From the NCBI GenBank assembly GCA_009835515.1, contig VXXH01000517.1, positions 1 through 6,485 of the forward strand: a DNA stretch of 6,485 bases. The letters are read 5' to 3'. The position numbers and the translations under genes are program-made. Under the pieces are notes generated by a model, which saw only the letters and a list, made by a program, of their open reading frames with translations, was not told the origin of the DNA and ran no database searches. Shown in pieces: positions 1 to 6,485 of the stretch. This DNA comes from Candidatus Poribacteria bacterium. GTDB lineage: Bacteria > Poribacteria > WGA-4E > WGA-3G. Each line of letters begins with the position of its first letter. Position 1 is the stretch's first letter.

Positions 1-133
1 TTTGTGCTTGTGTTATCCATGCTTGTATCATTGCTGGGTCTAATAAATCTAAATCGTTTATAGCAATAGCGGAAGGTGCTGCAGCGTCGGTTGATTCACC
101 GAGATGTTGTGCGACGAGGATGAGGTCTTGGAT
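1..133 (-). repeat. Copy 1 of a near-identical 133-bp repeat (dockerin loop 2 plus linker)
   Basis: It matches 4747-4879 at a constant offset of 4746 with only three differences (positions 56, 110 and 116), all at silent third codon positions. It encodes the end of the dockerin and the linker DAAAPSAIAINDLDLLDPAM. The match probably continues beyond the left edge. Confidence 0.9.
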
Positions 134-3100
134 ATTGATTACCCCATCTCGATTTACGTCTGCCTGCGGGTTGGCGGATACATCCTTTCCAAGATGTTGG
201 GCAACGAGGATCAGATCCAGGACGCTCACCTGTCCGTCTCGGTTTACGTCTCCGGTAACGAGTTGTCCTTCTATAGTGAAGACAAACTCGTGTGGTCCAG
301 CGTTGATAATCTCACCCGTGACAGAACCCAATTGAAAGTTGTGCAATGATAATCGGGTTTCGCCACCTGCCTTCGCTGCGAAAGTCACTGACAGCAGCGT
401 GCCTGTGCCGCTGACACCGTCTTCACTGAGCCTCGCTGAGCTAAGTTTGGTAATCTTGCCTGTAGCGTTATTAATTGTCCCACCTTGGAAGAAAGTCGTA
501 CCACCCTCTGCTTTCAGAAAATCGCCTTCGTTGACTTCAATTGCTTCAAGCACTGCTGGATCAAACACAACATCAAATTGCCACCCTGCTAAATCAAATA
601 CATTCTCTGCGTTGACCTCAAGGGTGAAAGTATCACCAACATGGATTGCAGTTTCAGATAAGGTGTACCCAACGCGTGGGTTTGATACCTTATATTCGGT
701 ACCAGGTTCAAATCCAAAAAAGAGAGACAATAGATCATTATCCCACTCATCACCAAGTTTTATCAACAACACATTTTTCCCCGGTTGCAGTGTGATCGGA
801 AAAAATGTTTGGTAATCATGAGCCCAGGCTTCGATGGTATATTCTGTATAGTCTTCGTGCACTAACTTGCTATTAAGATAGACTTTTCGAGGTTCACTGG
901 CACCTATGAATATTTTCGTGTGCTGTGTTCTCGGAGAATACAAAGTGATAGAACCGTAGACAACAAAATTCCCGGCATCACTAAATTCAATAGCCCCTTG
1001 AGCGTCTAATAATCTTTTAAGGTTCGATACATTGCTTCGTCTATCATTAGCTTTATAAGGCTCAAGCGTTCCAACCGACCATATACCTTCTCCTACAACA
1101 GTGCCTTCCGTAGCACCCTGGGTTGCAACTTGTTGTTCTGTAAGCTGACCGTTGGATGCTTCTGCCAAATGATCCATCGGATGTCCAGTTTCGTCTACTT
1201 CTACTGGTAAGGGCAGCCATAGCCAAGGCCCTTCAATTTTTGGACCGCCTTGCGGAAAGCCCGGGTTGGAGTACCAAGTGAATACTTCTATAGACCCGCG
1301 TATCTGATTCAAGGGTGAAAAATCAGAGATATTGTTCACATGAAGTTCTAACTTTTTTAAGTTACGCAAAGACGCAAGCGGCGAAACATCTACGATTCGG
1401 TTTTCAACAAGTATCAACGTTTCCAAATTAACCAATCTTGCTAACGGGGAAAGATCCGAAATCTCAGTATTGAATAGGTCGAGATGCCTCAACTCTGTTA
1501 ATCCCGATAAAGGTGAGAAGTCCGATATATTATCGGTATGCTGAAAACCGAGCCATCTCAGTTTTGTTAAGCCTTTTAAGGGGGATAAATCGGTTGCTTT
1601 GCAGTCATATAAGAGGAGTCTTGTTAAGTTAGTCAATCCCGCAAGGGGAGAGAGGTCGGAAATATCAGAATGTGTGGTGTCTAACTTTTTCAGATTTTTA
1701 AGATTCGCCAACGGGGCAAGACTTGATATAGGAGCGTGTCGGACACTTATTTCTTCAAGATTGTGCAAAGACGCGAGTGGTGATAGGTCGGATATTTTAG
1801 TGTGTGGAGCATCTATCACACGCAATTTTGTCAAAGAGGCGAGGGGTGAGATATCTGACAAAGGATTGCCATAGAGATACAATTCTGTTAAATTCTTCGC
1901 AAACGCAAGTCCGGTCAAGTCGCTAATGTTCTTATTAACCGCCCTAATCCTTTCCAAAGTTGCCATCTCCTCTGCAGTAATAGAAACAAATGTAGTATCA
2001 CCTTTGCCAAGTGCTTCAGCAATTGCTGCACGGAGGTTCGGGTCCGGAATGTATACACTAGCACCCGGAATACGCTCTGGACGCTCGACGACTGGAGGCA
2101 GGGGGCTATCAGGCGTATTCAGCGCAGAAATCACATCGTCAAAGTTAGATGTCCATGCATCCCGTTTCATAGTACCATTTTCTAACACCTGCAATCCTAA
2201 GTTTTGTAAACTCACATTCTCACGAATTTTTCCAAGGAATACCCCAGTCTCTAAACCGACAGCAGCTGCAGCGTATGCCGCACCAAGAGGTCTTTGAAAC
2301 GCTTCGTGGAATTGCTGAACCGGTTCAATACCGCCAAATACATCGCCTGTTGCTTCAAGTGCCCGTCGGTAAAGTTCAGTGTCCTCTTTGATGAGCCCGT
2401 CCATCTCTGATTTTTCAACATAAAGTCGCAACACTTGGTCTTTGTCAAACGGTGGGTTTTCGTTCTGTTCAGCAACACCCCGCACCTGATCTTCAAACGT
2501 TTTCATGCCTTCGGTGTGGCACCCGATGCAGGAGAGTCCGTTACGGACGGTTGGATCACTCACAGCAAGATTCCGAACGATGCTTATAGGTGCTTCATCA
2601 AGCCGATTGCCACCGGCATCTACGAGATAGTATGCTTGTAAGCCGTTTGGAAGGTTGAAGATAATCTCGCCACCGTCGTGTGTGAAATTAAGCGGATGTG
2701 TAAAGATATTCTGCGAATCTACACTCCCCGCAAAGTCGTAACTTTTCCAATACGCGCCGTATCGAGAGAGATGCCGTTCTACAATACGGTTGTGATTGGA
2801 GACACCGGAATTGTTGAACCCGGCACGCCAGACGCGTTTCCCTGCTGCATTTCGGATATTTTCAACGACATTTACCTCAAGACGTGCCTCCAATTCACTA
2901 TCGGTTAGCGGAAGGTCAAGGATATCGTGGTAGAGCGGTGGCAGTGAGGCGGTCGCAAGAAACCAATCTACATGGACGAAGGGCGTTTCGCAATTCATTT
3001 CTGCGCGTAAGTTCGTTAGTTTTTCACGAAGTACTGTCTGCGTTGGTGTGTCGAACGCAACGTTATACGGGTATTCCGTTTCAATCAGTGTCCATCGATT

Positions 3101-3748
3101 GGTGCCGATTTCCCATTCGTAGTCTCGGAGGTCAATATAGAATATCGTTGCTTGCGAATCAATGGGCTGCGGTTTGATAACCCCACGTCCCCAAGAGAGG
3201 CTGTTCACGAGTTTTGAGAGTGCCCGTTGGTACGCGCGAAGCGTCTCAGTCGTTTCGCCTGCGTTATAGAGATGTGTTGATGTAAAATAGCGTGCGAAGG
3301 CGCGGTCGAATGTATCGAGCGATTGGACGTGGTTCTCGATCGTCTGCAGCATTTCTTGGGTTGTGATGAAGTTGATGTCGGTTCTGGCAGCAGTATTCCA
3401 ATCCGGTGCGCCTGCTTGGATCCATTGTCGGATCGTCTGAATCGCTGCAGGAGGTAAGGGCGGCTGTCCGAGCGGCATCCGTTTTTCTACAGCGGTCTCT
3501 ATTAACCGTTGATAGAATATGGAACTATCAGGGTTTTCGGGAATAATTTTCCCAGTATCAATTAATTCTTGGCTGCTTTGAATGATGAGTTGCTCGGTAA
3601 AGGAACCATGTGGTCCATGGCAAATGAGGCAGCTTTGTTCAAATATGGCGGACACCTCCTGCGCGAGGTTTTCTTGGGCATCTGCTGTCGCAAACGCGAA
3701 TCCGATGCATATTAGGAGGACTATAAGAAGGTATCTGCCGATTTTCAA
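1..3748 (-). CDS. Secreted di-haem cytochrome c / LRR / cohesin / dockerin fusion protein (C-terminus cut by window edge)
   Basis: An uninterrupted frame of 1249 codons runs off the left edge. It starts at TTG 3748, six bases after AGGAG. Residues 1-25 form a Sec signal peptide (MKIGRYLLIVLL, then ADA before QE). Residues 40-44 are CLICH and 407-411 are CIGCH, two covalent c-type haem sites. Between them, stretches such as YGAYWKSYDF and GGEIIFNLPNGLQAYY resemble cytochrome-domain proteins of Planctomycetes and relatives as I remember them. IPDPNLRAAI (567-576) caps about ten 22-residue LRRs (585-830). A GPWLW-led beta-sandwich (840-1020), a cohesin (1024-1155) and a two-loop dockerin (1166-1221) follow. 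By comparison with the neighbouring paralogue about 131 residues are missing, including an FlgD-like sorting tail, giving roughly 1380 residues in full. It is probably exported, needs cytochrome c maturation, and is surface-displayed or secreted. The redox partner is unknown. The architecture is visible in the sequence; the role in electron transfer or adhesion is inferred. Confidence 0.9.
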   Translation of the reverse strand, partial: MKIGRYLLIVLLICIGFAFATADAQENLAQEVSAIFEQSCLICHGPHGSFTEQLIIQSSQELIDTGKIIPENPDSSIFYQRLIETAVEKRMPLGQPPLPPAAIQTIRQWIQAGAPDWNTAARTDINFITTQEMLQTIENHVQSLDTFDRAFARYFTSTHLYNAGETTETLRAYQRALSKLVNSLSWGRGVIKPQPIDSQATIFYIDLRDYEWEIGTNRWTLIETEYPYNVAFDTPTQTVLREKLTNLRAEMNCETPFVHVDWFLATASLPPLYHDILDLPLTDSELEARLEVNVVENIRNAAGKRVWRAGFNNSGVSNHNRIVERHLSRYGAYWKSYDFAGSVDSQNIFTHPLNFTHDGGEIIFNLPNGLQAYYLVDAGGNRLDEAPISIVRNLAVSDPTVRNGLSCIGCHTEGMKTFEDQVRGVAEQNENPPFDKDQVLRLYVEKSEMDGLIKEDTELYRRALEATGDVFGGIEPVQQFHEAFQRPLGAAYAAAAVGLETGVFLGKIRENVSLQNLGLQVLENGTMKRDAWTSNFDDVISALNTPDSPLPPVVERPERIPGASVYIPDPNLRAAIAEALGKGDTTFVSITAEEMATLERIRAVNKNISDLTGLAFAKNLTELYLYGNPLSDISPLASLTKLRVIDAPHTKISDLSPLASLHNLEEISVRHAPISSLAPLANLKNLKKLDTTHSDISDLSPLAGLTNLTRLLLYDCKATDLSPLKGLTKLRWLGFQHTDNISDFSPLSGLTELRHLDLFNTEISDLSPLARLVNLETLILVENRIVDVSPLASLRNLKKLELHVNNISDFSPLNQIRGSIEVFTWYSNPGFPQGGPKIEGPWLWLPLPVEVDETGHPMDHLAEASNGQLTEQQVATQGATEGTVVGEGIWSVGTLEPYKANDRRSNVSNLKRLLDAQGAIEFSDAGNFVVYGSITLYSPRTQHTKIFIGASEPRKVYLNSKLVHEDYTEYTIEAWAHDYQTFFPITLQPGKNVLLIKLGDEWDNDLLSLFFGFEPGTEYKVSNPRVGYTLSETAIHVGDTFTLEVNAENVFDLAGWQFDVVFDPAVLEAIEVNEGDFLKAEGGTTFFQGGTINNATGKITKLSSARLSEDGVSGTGTLLSVTFAAKAGGETRLSLHNFQLGSVTGEIINAGPHEFVFTIEGQLVTGDVNRDGQVSVLDLILVAQHLGKDVSANPQADVNRDGVINIQDLILVAQHLGESTDAAAPSAIAINDLDLLDPAMIQAWITQAQ
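1259..1996 (-). repeat. LRR array in the cytochrome fusion gene (66-bp period, about 10 units)
   Basis: Ten units of about 22 residues share the core ISDLSPLAxLxxLxxLxL, as in internalin-type repeats. Unit 6 carries one extra residue (QHTDNISD), and the last unit (NNISDFSPLNQIRGSIEV) is degenerate, as is typical at the end of a solenoid. The period arises from codons, so this is a protein repeat rather than a DNA element. Confidence 0.85.
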
Positions 3749-3754
3749 AACAAT

Positions 3755-3759
3755 CTCCT
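3755..3759 (-). promoter_or_regulatory. Ribosome binding site of the cytochrome fusion gene (TTG start)
   Basis: AGGAG read on the minus strand lies six bases upstream of TTG 3748. It fixes a non-ATG start: the next residues form a clean signal peptide, and no in-frame ATG or GTG lies nearby upstream before the preceding gene's stop at 3764. Confidence 0.75.
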
Positions 3760-3763
3760 ATTT

Positions 3764-4214
3764 TTATTCATCCGTTGTGTCTATTGTGTGTAAAAACACC
3801 TCGACACTGGGGATATGGAGGGCTATCCGGAACAACTCGGTTAAGATTGTGAGGTCTGAAACCGTTTCAAGGGAAGCGCGAACGGGTTCTACCTCCGCTT
3901 GAGAAAAACGTTCGCTCAGCACTGTAAAGATATTGTGAATCAACATCTCACGTGAACCACGTTCAATGCCTTGTTCAATGCCTTTCTCTATAAGGGCTTC
4001 TGCACCTGTCATGATGATGTTTCTAACCTCCGTGTCTGTTGTATGCGATTGAATAAGTTGTATCAAGTCTTCACGTTCCGTTTCGGATCTCCTGAAAAGA
4101 ATCAGGTGATAGAGATAACCATCTTGCGCTTTTATCGGCGAAATGCCGATCTGCGTATCTAAAGAGTCCTCGTATCTCTTCAGTTATGTCTTGTGTCGTT
4201 GTGTCTGTCGGCAT
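3764..4214 (-). pseudogene. Rpn-family (PD-(D/E)XK) nuclease/putative transposase remnant, core deleted and frame-shifted
   Basis: A good Shine-Dalgarno (GGAGGG, 4223-4218) precedes ATG 4214. The first frame reads MPTDTTTQDITEEIRG, then FRYADRHFADKSARWL, and stops at TGA 4073-4071 after 47 codons. The overlapping +1 frame then carries YLYHLILFRRSE (about 4118 downward), TGAEALIEKGIEQGIERG and a helical C-terminus to TAA 3764. From memory, these are the N-terminal and C-terminal ends of poribacterial Rpn-family proteins of about 300 residues. Here they meet with no space for the PD-(D/E)XK catalytic core, so a large internal deletion with a frame change near 4110-4120 is the simplest reading. 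The alternative is a short gene with a single-base frameshift: the +1 frame is open from 4183 and reads plausibly there (YEDSLDTQIGISPIKAQDGY). In either case a nuclease is unlikely. It ends 15 bp before the cytochrome gene and may share its transcript. Confidence 0.6.
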
Positions 4215-4217
4215 GTA

Positions 4218-4223
4218 CCCTCC
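4218..4223 (-). promoter_or_regulatory. Ribosome binding site for the Rpn remnant
   Basis: GGAGGG on the minus strand lies three bases before ATG 4214. It supports 4214 as the original start, rather than the downstream TTG at 4066 that opens the longest single-frame piece. Confidence 0.65.
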
Positions 4224-4245
4224 ATATCTATTACTGTTAACCTAT

Positions 4246-4274
4246 AGCATAACATATCCGACAGGTATTATCAA
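4246..4274 (-). promoter_or_regulatory. Sigma70-like promoter facing the Rpn remnant and cytochrome fusion gene
   Basis: On the minus strand TTGATA (4274-4269) is followed by 17 bases and TATGCT (4251-4246), five of six matches to consensus in the first box and four of six in the second, with ideal spacing. Transcription would start near 4239 and leave a leader of about 25 bases before ATG 4214. No other promoter is apparent between here and TTG 3748, so it probably drives the cytochrome gene too. Confidence 0.55.
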
Positions 4275-4288
4275 TCGTTTAAATATGT

Positions 4289-4327
4289 TTAGGGGTTGGC
4301 ATGCTTTTTGAGCGTGCCAACCCCTAA
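4289..4327 (-). terminator. Strong intergenic hairpin, probable transcription end of the LRR/cohesin gene
   Basis: The arms 4289-4304 and 4312-4327 pair over 16 positions (core GGGGTTGGC/GCCAACCCC) around a seven-base loop. The only flaw is one position that is G-T on the plus strand and A-C on the minus strand. It lies 25 bases past the stop codon at 4352 and before the next promoter, as expected for a terminator. Neither side carries a proper U-run (the minus strand continues AAACATATTT), so it may instead act as an mRNA 3'-end stabiliser or be a dispersed palindromic repeat. Confidence 0.5.
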
Positions 4328-4351
4328 TACATGATTAGGTAAAACGGGTAA

Positions 4352-6485
4352 TTACTTCCTTATCAACATTTTTCGGGTGGCGTTAAAATCGCCTGCTGTG
4401 ACGGAGTCGCGTGTGGACTCCGTGGACAATGTATAGAAGTAGATACCACTTGCGACTGATTCACCGACTTCGTTTTTGCCGTCCCAATATGCCGCACGGG
4501 TGCGGGTTTGGTAGATGCCAGCGGGTTGCTGCCCTAATGCCAACGTCCGGACCACAGTCCCATTCACGGAATGGATCGTCAAGGTGACCTCTGCTGGCTC
4601 CGCGAGTTGATACGGTATCCATGTCTCTGGGTTGAACGGGTTTGGATAGTTGTGAAGTAAAGCCGTTTCTTCTGGGATAAATAGTGCTAAGAGCCGCTCA
4701 AGGTTGGCGATGCCTTGTCGGAAGGCAATGGAGCCATCATCTTCAATTTGTGCTTGTGTTATCCATGCTTGTATCATTGCTGGGTCTAATAAATCTAAAT
4801 CATTTATAGCAATAGCGGAAGGTGCTGCAGCGTCGGTTGATTCACCGAGATGTTGGGCGACAAGGATGAGGTCTTGGATGTTAATAGTTCCGTCCCGATT
4901 TACGTCAGTTCGCAGGTTAGTGGGAGTGTCAGCCCCCAAGTCCTTGGCAACAAGAATTAGATCCAGAACACTTACACGCCCATCCTGGTTTACATCCCAC
5001 GGGGGTAGACCTCCGACAGTGATGATAATTTCGGGCGGCGCAGAAGGGAGGGCATCACCGCTGATAGCACCCAACTCAAAATTTTCTAATATCACTTGGG
5101 TTTCACCGTCTGCCTTTGCCATGAATGTTACAGAGAGTAACGTCCCTGTCCCACTGACACCACTTTCGGAAATCCGTGCAGCACTGAGTCCGGTTATTTT
5201 ACCTGTGGTGTTATCAATAGTGCCCCCTTGAAAGAAAGTCGTTCCGTCCTCCGCCTTCAGGAAATCGCCTTCGTTCACCTCAACTGCTTCAAGTGTTGTG
5301 GGGTCAAAGGCAATATCGAATTGCCACCCAGCTAAATTCGTAACCTCTTCTGCGTTGAGGTCGAGAGTAAATGTATCATCAACATGGATTGCAGACCTGG
5401 AGAGAGCGTATCCAACACGCGCTTTTGTTGATACTGTTGATACTGTATACTCTGACCCTTCTTCAAAACCGAAAAATGCAGACCACCAACCTGCTCCTTT
5501 GTCAATTGCGACTAACAAAACATTTGCTCCCTGCGTCAAAGTGACAGGGAGAAAATTGAGATAATCCCAAACTTGTCCGCGACTTCGCCACACCAACGAT
5601 TGATAAATCAACTCACCATTGAGCCAGATTTTTACCCGACCTCCACACCCAAAGAACAGATTTGTGTCCTGTTCATCTGGTGAATCTAAAATAACAGAGC
5701 CGTAGATAATACGGTTTGTGTTATCCGTATTTGCTTCACTACCGATCTCATCTAACATAAGGGCAATATTCTTGTCACTGCCTGATGGTGCGATTTTTCC
5801 GTGTGTCCACAAATTTTTTCCGACCGACTTTCCTTGTATAACACCATCAGTTGCGACTTGTTGTTCGGTTATAGTACCTGCACTTGCTTCTGCAAGTAAA
5901 TCCGTGTTGTCATCAAGGCGTTCGCCCGGAACGGTGACCCATAACCAGGGTCCTTCTATTTTCGGACCACCTGTCGGTGCCCCTGGGTTAAAAGCGCGTG
6001 AAATAGTTGTTGTTTCAAGTAACACCGCCAAAGGTGAAAAGTCGGATATTGAATTACGGTGAAGTCCTAACCATTTCAGATTAGTGAGCCCTGCCAGAGG
6101 CGATACATTCGAGATATTATTTTCACCAAGACTCAATCGCGTTAAACTTGTTAAACCTGACAAGGGAGATACGTCAGAAATACGATTTTGGACAAGATAT
6201 AATTCCTTTAGTCCTGTTAACTTGGCAAGTGGTGAAATATCAGACGCTTCGGACCCACAAATATCCAGAAATTCCAATTGTGTTAAACCAGCAAGAGGAG
6301 AAAGGTCAGCGATTGGGTTACCCCACGATAGAAAGTGTCTTAGTTTGATAAATCCAGCAAGAGGAGAGATGTCCGATATTCCATCTCCTATAAGGGTTAT
6401 GTGTTCTAAGTTTGATAAACCAGTGATCGGGGTTAAACTTTCTATTGGATTACTATAGACATTTAATATTTTCAAGTTGATTAAT
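4352..6485 (-). CDS. Secreted LRR / beta-sandwich / cohesin / dockerin protein with FlgD-like C-terminal sorting tail (5' partial)
   Basis: The frame is open to the right edge. A TTG at 6475 is not a real start, since the preceding codons give LIN, which completes an LRR (LINLKILNV). Numbering from that TTG: about seven 22-residue LRRs (consensus ISDxSPLAGLTxLxxLxLxx) to residue 160; a GPWLW-led beta-sandwich (175-345, with VKIWLNGELIYQS and FFGFEEGSEYTV); a cohesin (353-490, with LAGWQFDIAFDP and GTGTLLSVTF); a dockerin with two calcium loops (WDVNQDGRVSVLDL from 493, DVNRDGTINIQDL); a linker; and HNYPNPFNPETWIPYQL (608-624), opening an FlgD/T9SS-type Ig tail that ends at 707. LRRs usually bind proteins, cohesin and dockerin usually pair, and the tail suggests export across the outer membrane. 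The N-terminus, and so any extra domain like the neighbour's cytochrome, is not seen. No enzyme activity is evident. Confidence 0.92.
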   Translation of the reverse strand, partial: LINLKILNVYSNPIESLTPITGLSNLEHITLIGDGISDISPLAGFIKLRHFLSWGNPIADLSPLAGLTQLEFLDICGSEASDISPLAKLTGLKELYLVQNRISDVSPLSGLTSLTRLSLGENNISNVSPLAGLTNLKWLGLHRNSISDFSPLAVLLETTTISRAFNPGAPTGGPKIEGPWLWVTVPGERLDDNTDLLAEASAGTITEQQVATDGVIQGKSVGKNLWTHGKIAPSGSDKNIALMLDEIGSEANTDNTNRIIYGSVILDSPDEQDTNLFFGCGGRVKIWLNGELIYQSLVWRSRGQVWDYLNFLPVTLTQGANVLLVAIDKGAGWWSAFFGFEEGSEYTVSTVSTKARVGYALSRSAIHVDDTFTLDLNAEEVTNLAGWQFDIAFDPTTLEAVEVNEGDFLKAEDGTTFFQGGTIDNTTGKITGLSAARISESGVSGTGTLLSVTFMAKADGETQVILENFELGAISGDALPSAPPEIIITVGGLPPWDVNQDGRVSVLDLILVAKDLGADTPTNLRTDVNRDGTINIQDLILVAQHLGESTDAAAPSAIAINDLDLLDPAMIQAWITQAQIEDDGSIAFRQGIANLERLLALFIPEETALLHNYPNPFNPETWIPYQLAEPAEVTLTIHSVNGTVVRTLALGQQPAGIYQTRTRAAYWDGKNEVGESVASGIYFYTLSTESTRDSVTAGDFNATRKMLIRK
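4747..4879 (-). repeat. Copy 2 of the 133-bp repeat
   Basis: Same segment inside the right-hand gene, 130 of 133 bases identical to positions 1-133. Just past it (4880-4906 against 134-160) identity falls to 19 of 27, giving a sharp edge. Confidence 0.9.
5996..6485 (-). repeat. LRR array in the right-hand gene (66-bp period, at least 7 units, continues past edge)
   Basis: Seven visible 22-residue units run from NPIESLTPITGL to NSISDFSPLAVL, with the same consensus as the array in the left-hand gene. The last unit is followed directly by the GGPKIEGPWLW block, as in the paralogue. Confidence 0.85.

Noticed and set aside
339..815. 158-codon plus-strand open frame
   Set aside because: Antisense to the cohesin-coding part of the left-hand gene, Ser/Pro-rich composition, no ribosome site and no recognisable motif.
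1259..1996. Possible CRISPR-like or tandem DNA repeat
   Set aside because: The 66-bp spacing is the codon footprint of 22-residue LRRs; no conserved DNA repeat with unique spacers exists.
2251..2496. 81-codon minus-strand open frame
   Set aside because: It lies wholly inside the cytochrome fusion gene in another frame and has no homology-like features.
3690..3748. Lipoprotein signal for the cytochrome protein (Cys at residue 13)
   Set aside because: The residues before the cysteine (LLI) do not fit a lipobox, and the cysteine lies inside the hydrophobic core; an AxA-type cleavage site (ADA before QE) fits better.
4704..5231. 175-codon plus-strand open frame
   Set aside because: Mirror of the dockerin/cohesin region of the right-hand gene. 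A similar frame appears opposite the paralogue, as expected for shadow frames over paired modules.
6084..6458. Plus-strand frame with repeated ARGERS/DKGDTSEI-like units
   Set aside because: The periodicity is the antisense of the 22-residue LRRs; it is not a separate repeat protein.
6473..6475. TTG as the start of the right-hand gene
   Set aside because: The frame is open upstream to the window edge and the preceding residues (LIN) complete an LRR; a signal peptide must lie further right.

Overview
All credible genes in this window lie on the minus strand, so the window reads right to left in transcription order. It appears to come from a bacterium of the Candidatus Poribacteria type, sponge-associated or marine. 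The reasons are internalin-like leucine-rich repeats with an IPDPNLRAAI-type cap, a GPWLW beta-sandwich block, a cohesin and a dockerin on one chain, a C-terminal HNYPNPFNPETWIPYQL tail, and an Rpn-type nuclease remnant beside them. The lineage call is inference from remembered protein style, not a search.

Layout, right to left. (1) 6485-4352: the 3' part of a large secreted LRR/beta-sandwich/cohesin/dockerin/FlgD-like-tail protein; its 5' end lies beyond the right edge. (2) 4351-4215: an intergenic stretch with a strong hairpin (4289-4327), probably the end of the upstream unit, followed by a good sigma70-like promoter (TTGATA, 17 bp, TATGCT) pointing leftward. (3) 4214-3764: a small broken gene. 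It begins with a good Shine-Dalgarno and ATG and reads like the N-terminus of an Rpn-family (PD-(D/E)XK) protein, then changes frame and continues as the C-terminal helical part of the same kind of protein. There is no room for the nuclease core. (4) 3748-1: after only 15 bp, a very long open frame (1249 residues visible) running off the left edge. It encodes an exported protein with two CxxCH haem motifs in a planctomycete-style cytochrome region, then about ten LRRs, a beta-sandwich, a cohesin and a dockerin.

The two large genes are paralogous from the LRRs onward. Their last shared 133 bp (1-133 and 4747-4879) differ at only three positions, all silent, whereas neighbouring parts are clearly more diverged. 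This suggests recent exchange or duplication of the C-terminal module. The novelty candidate is the cytochrome gene: a haem-bearing module joined to adhesion and assembly modules on one chain, with a dockerin and a cohesin that could let such proteins bind one another or their paralogues outside the cell.

No tRNA, rRNA, CRISPR array or recognisable insertion sequence was seen. The many plus-strand open frames are antisense shadows of the two large repeat-rich genes.
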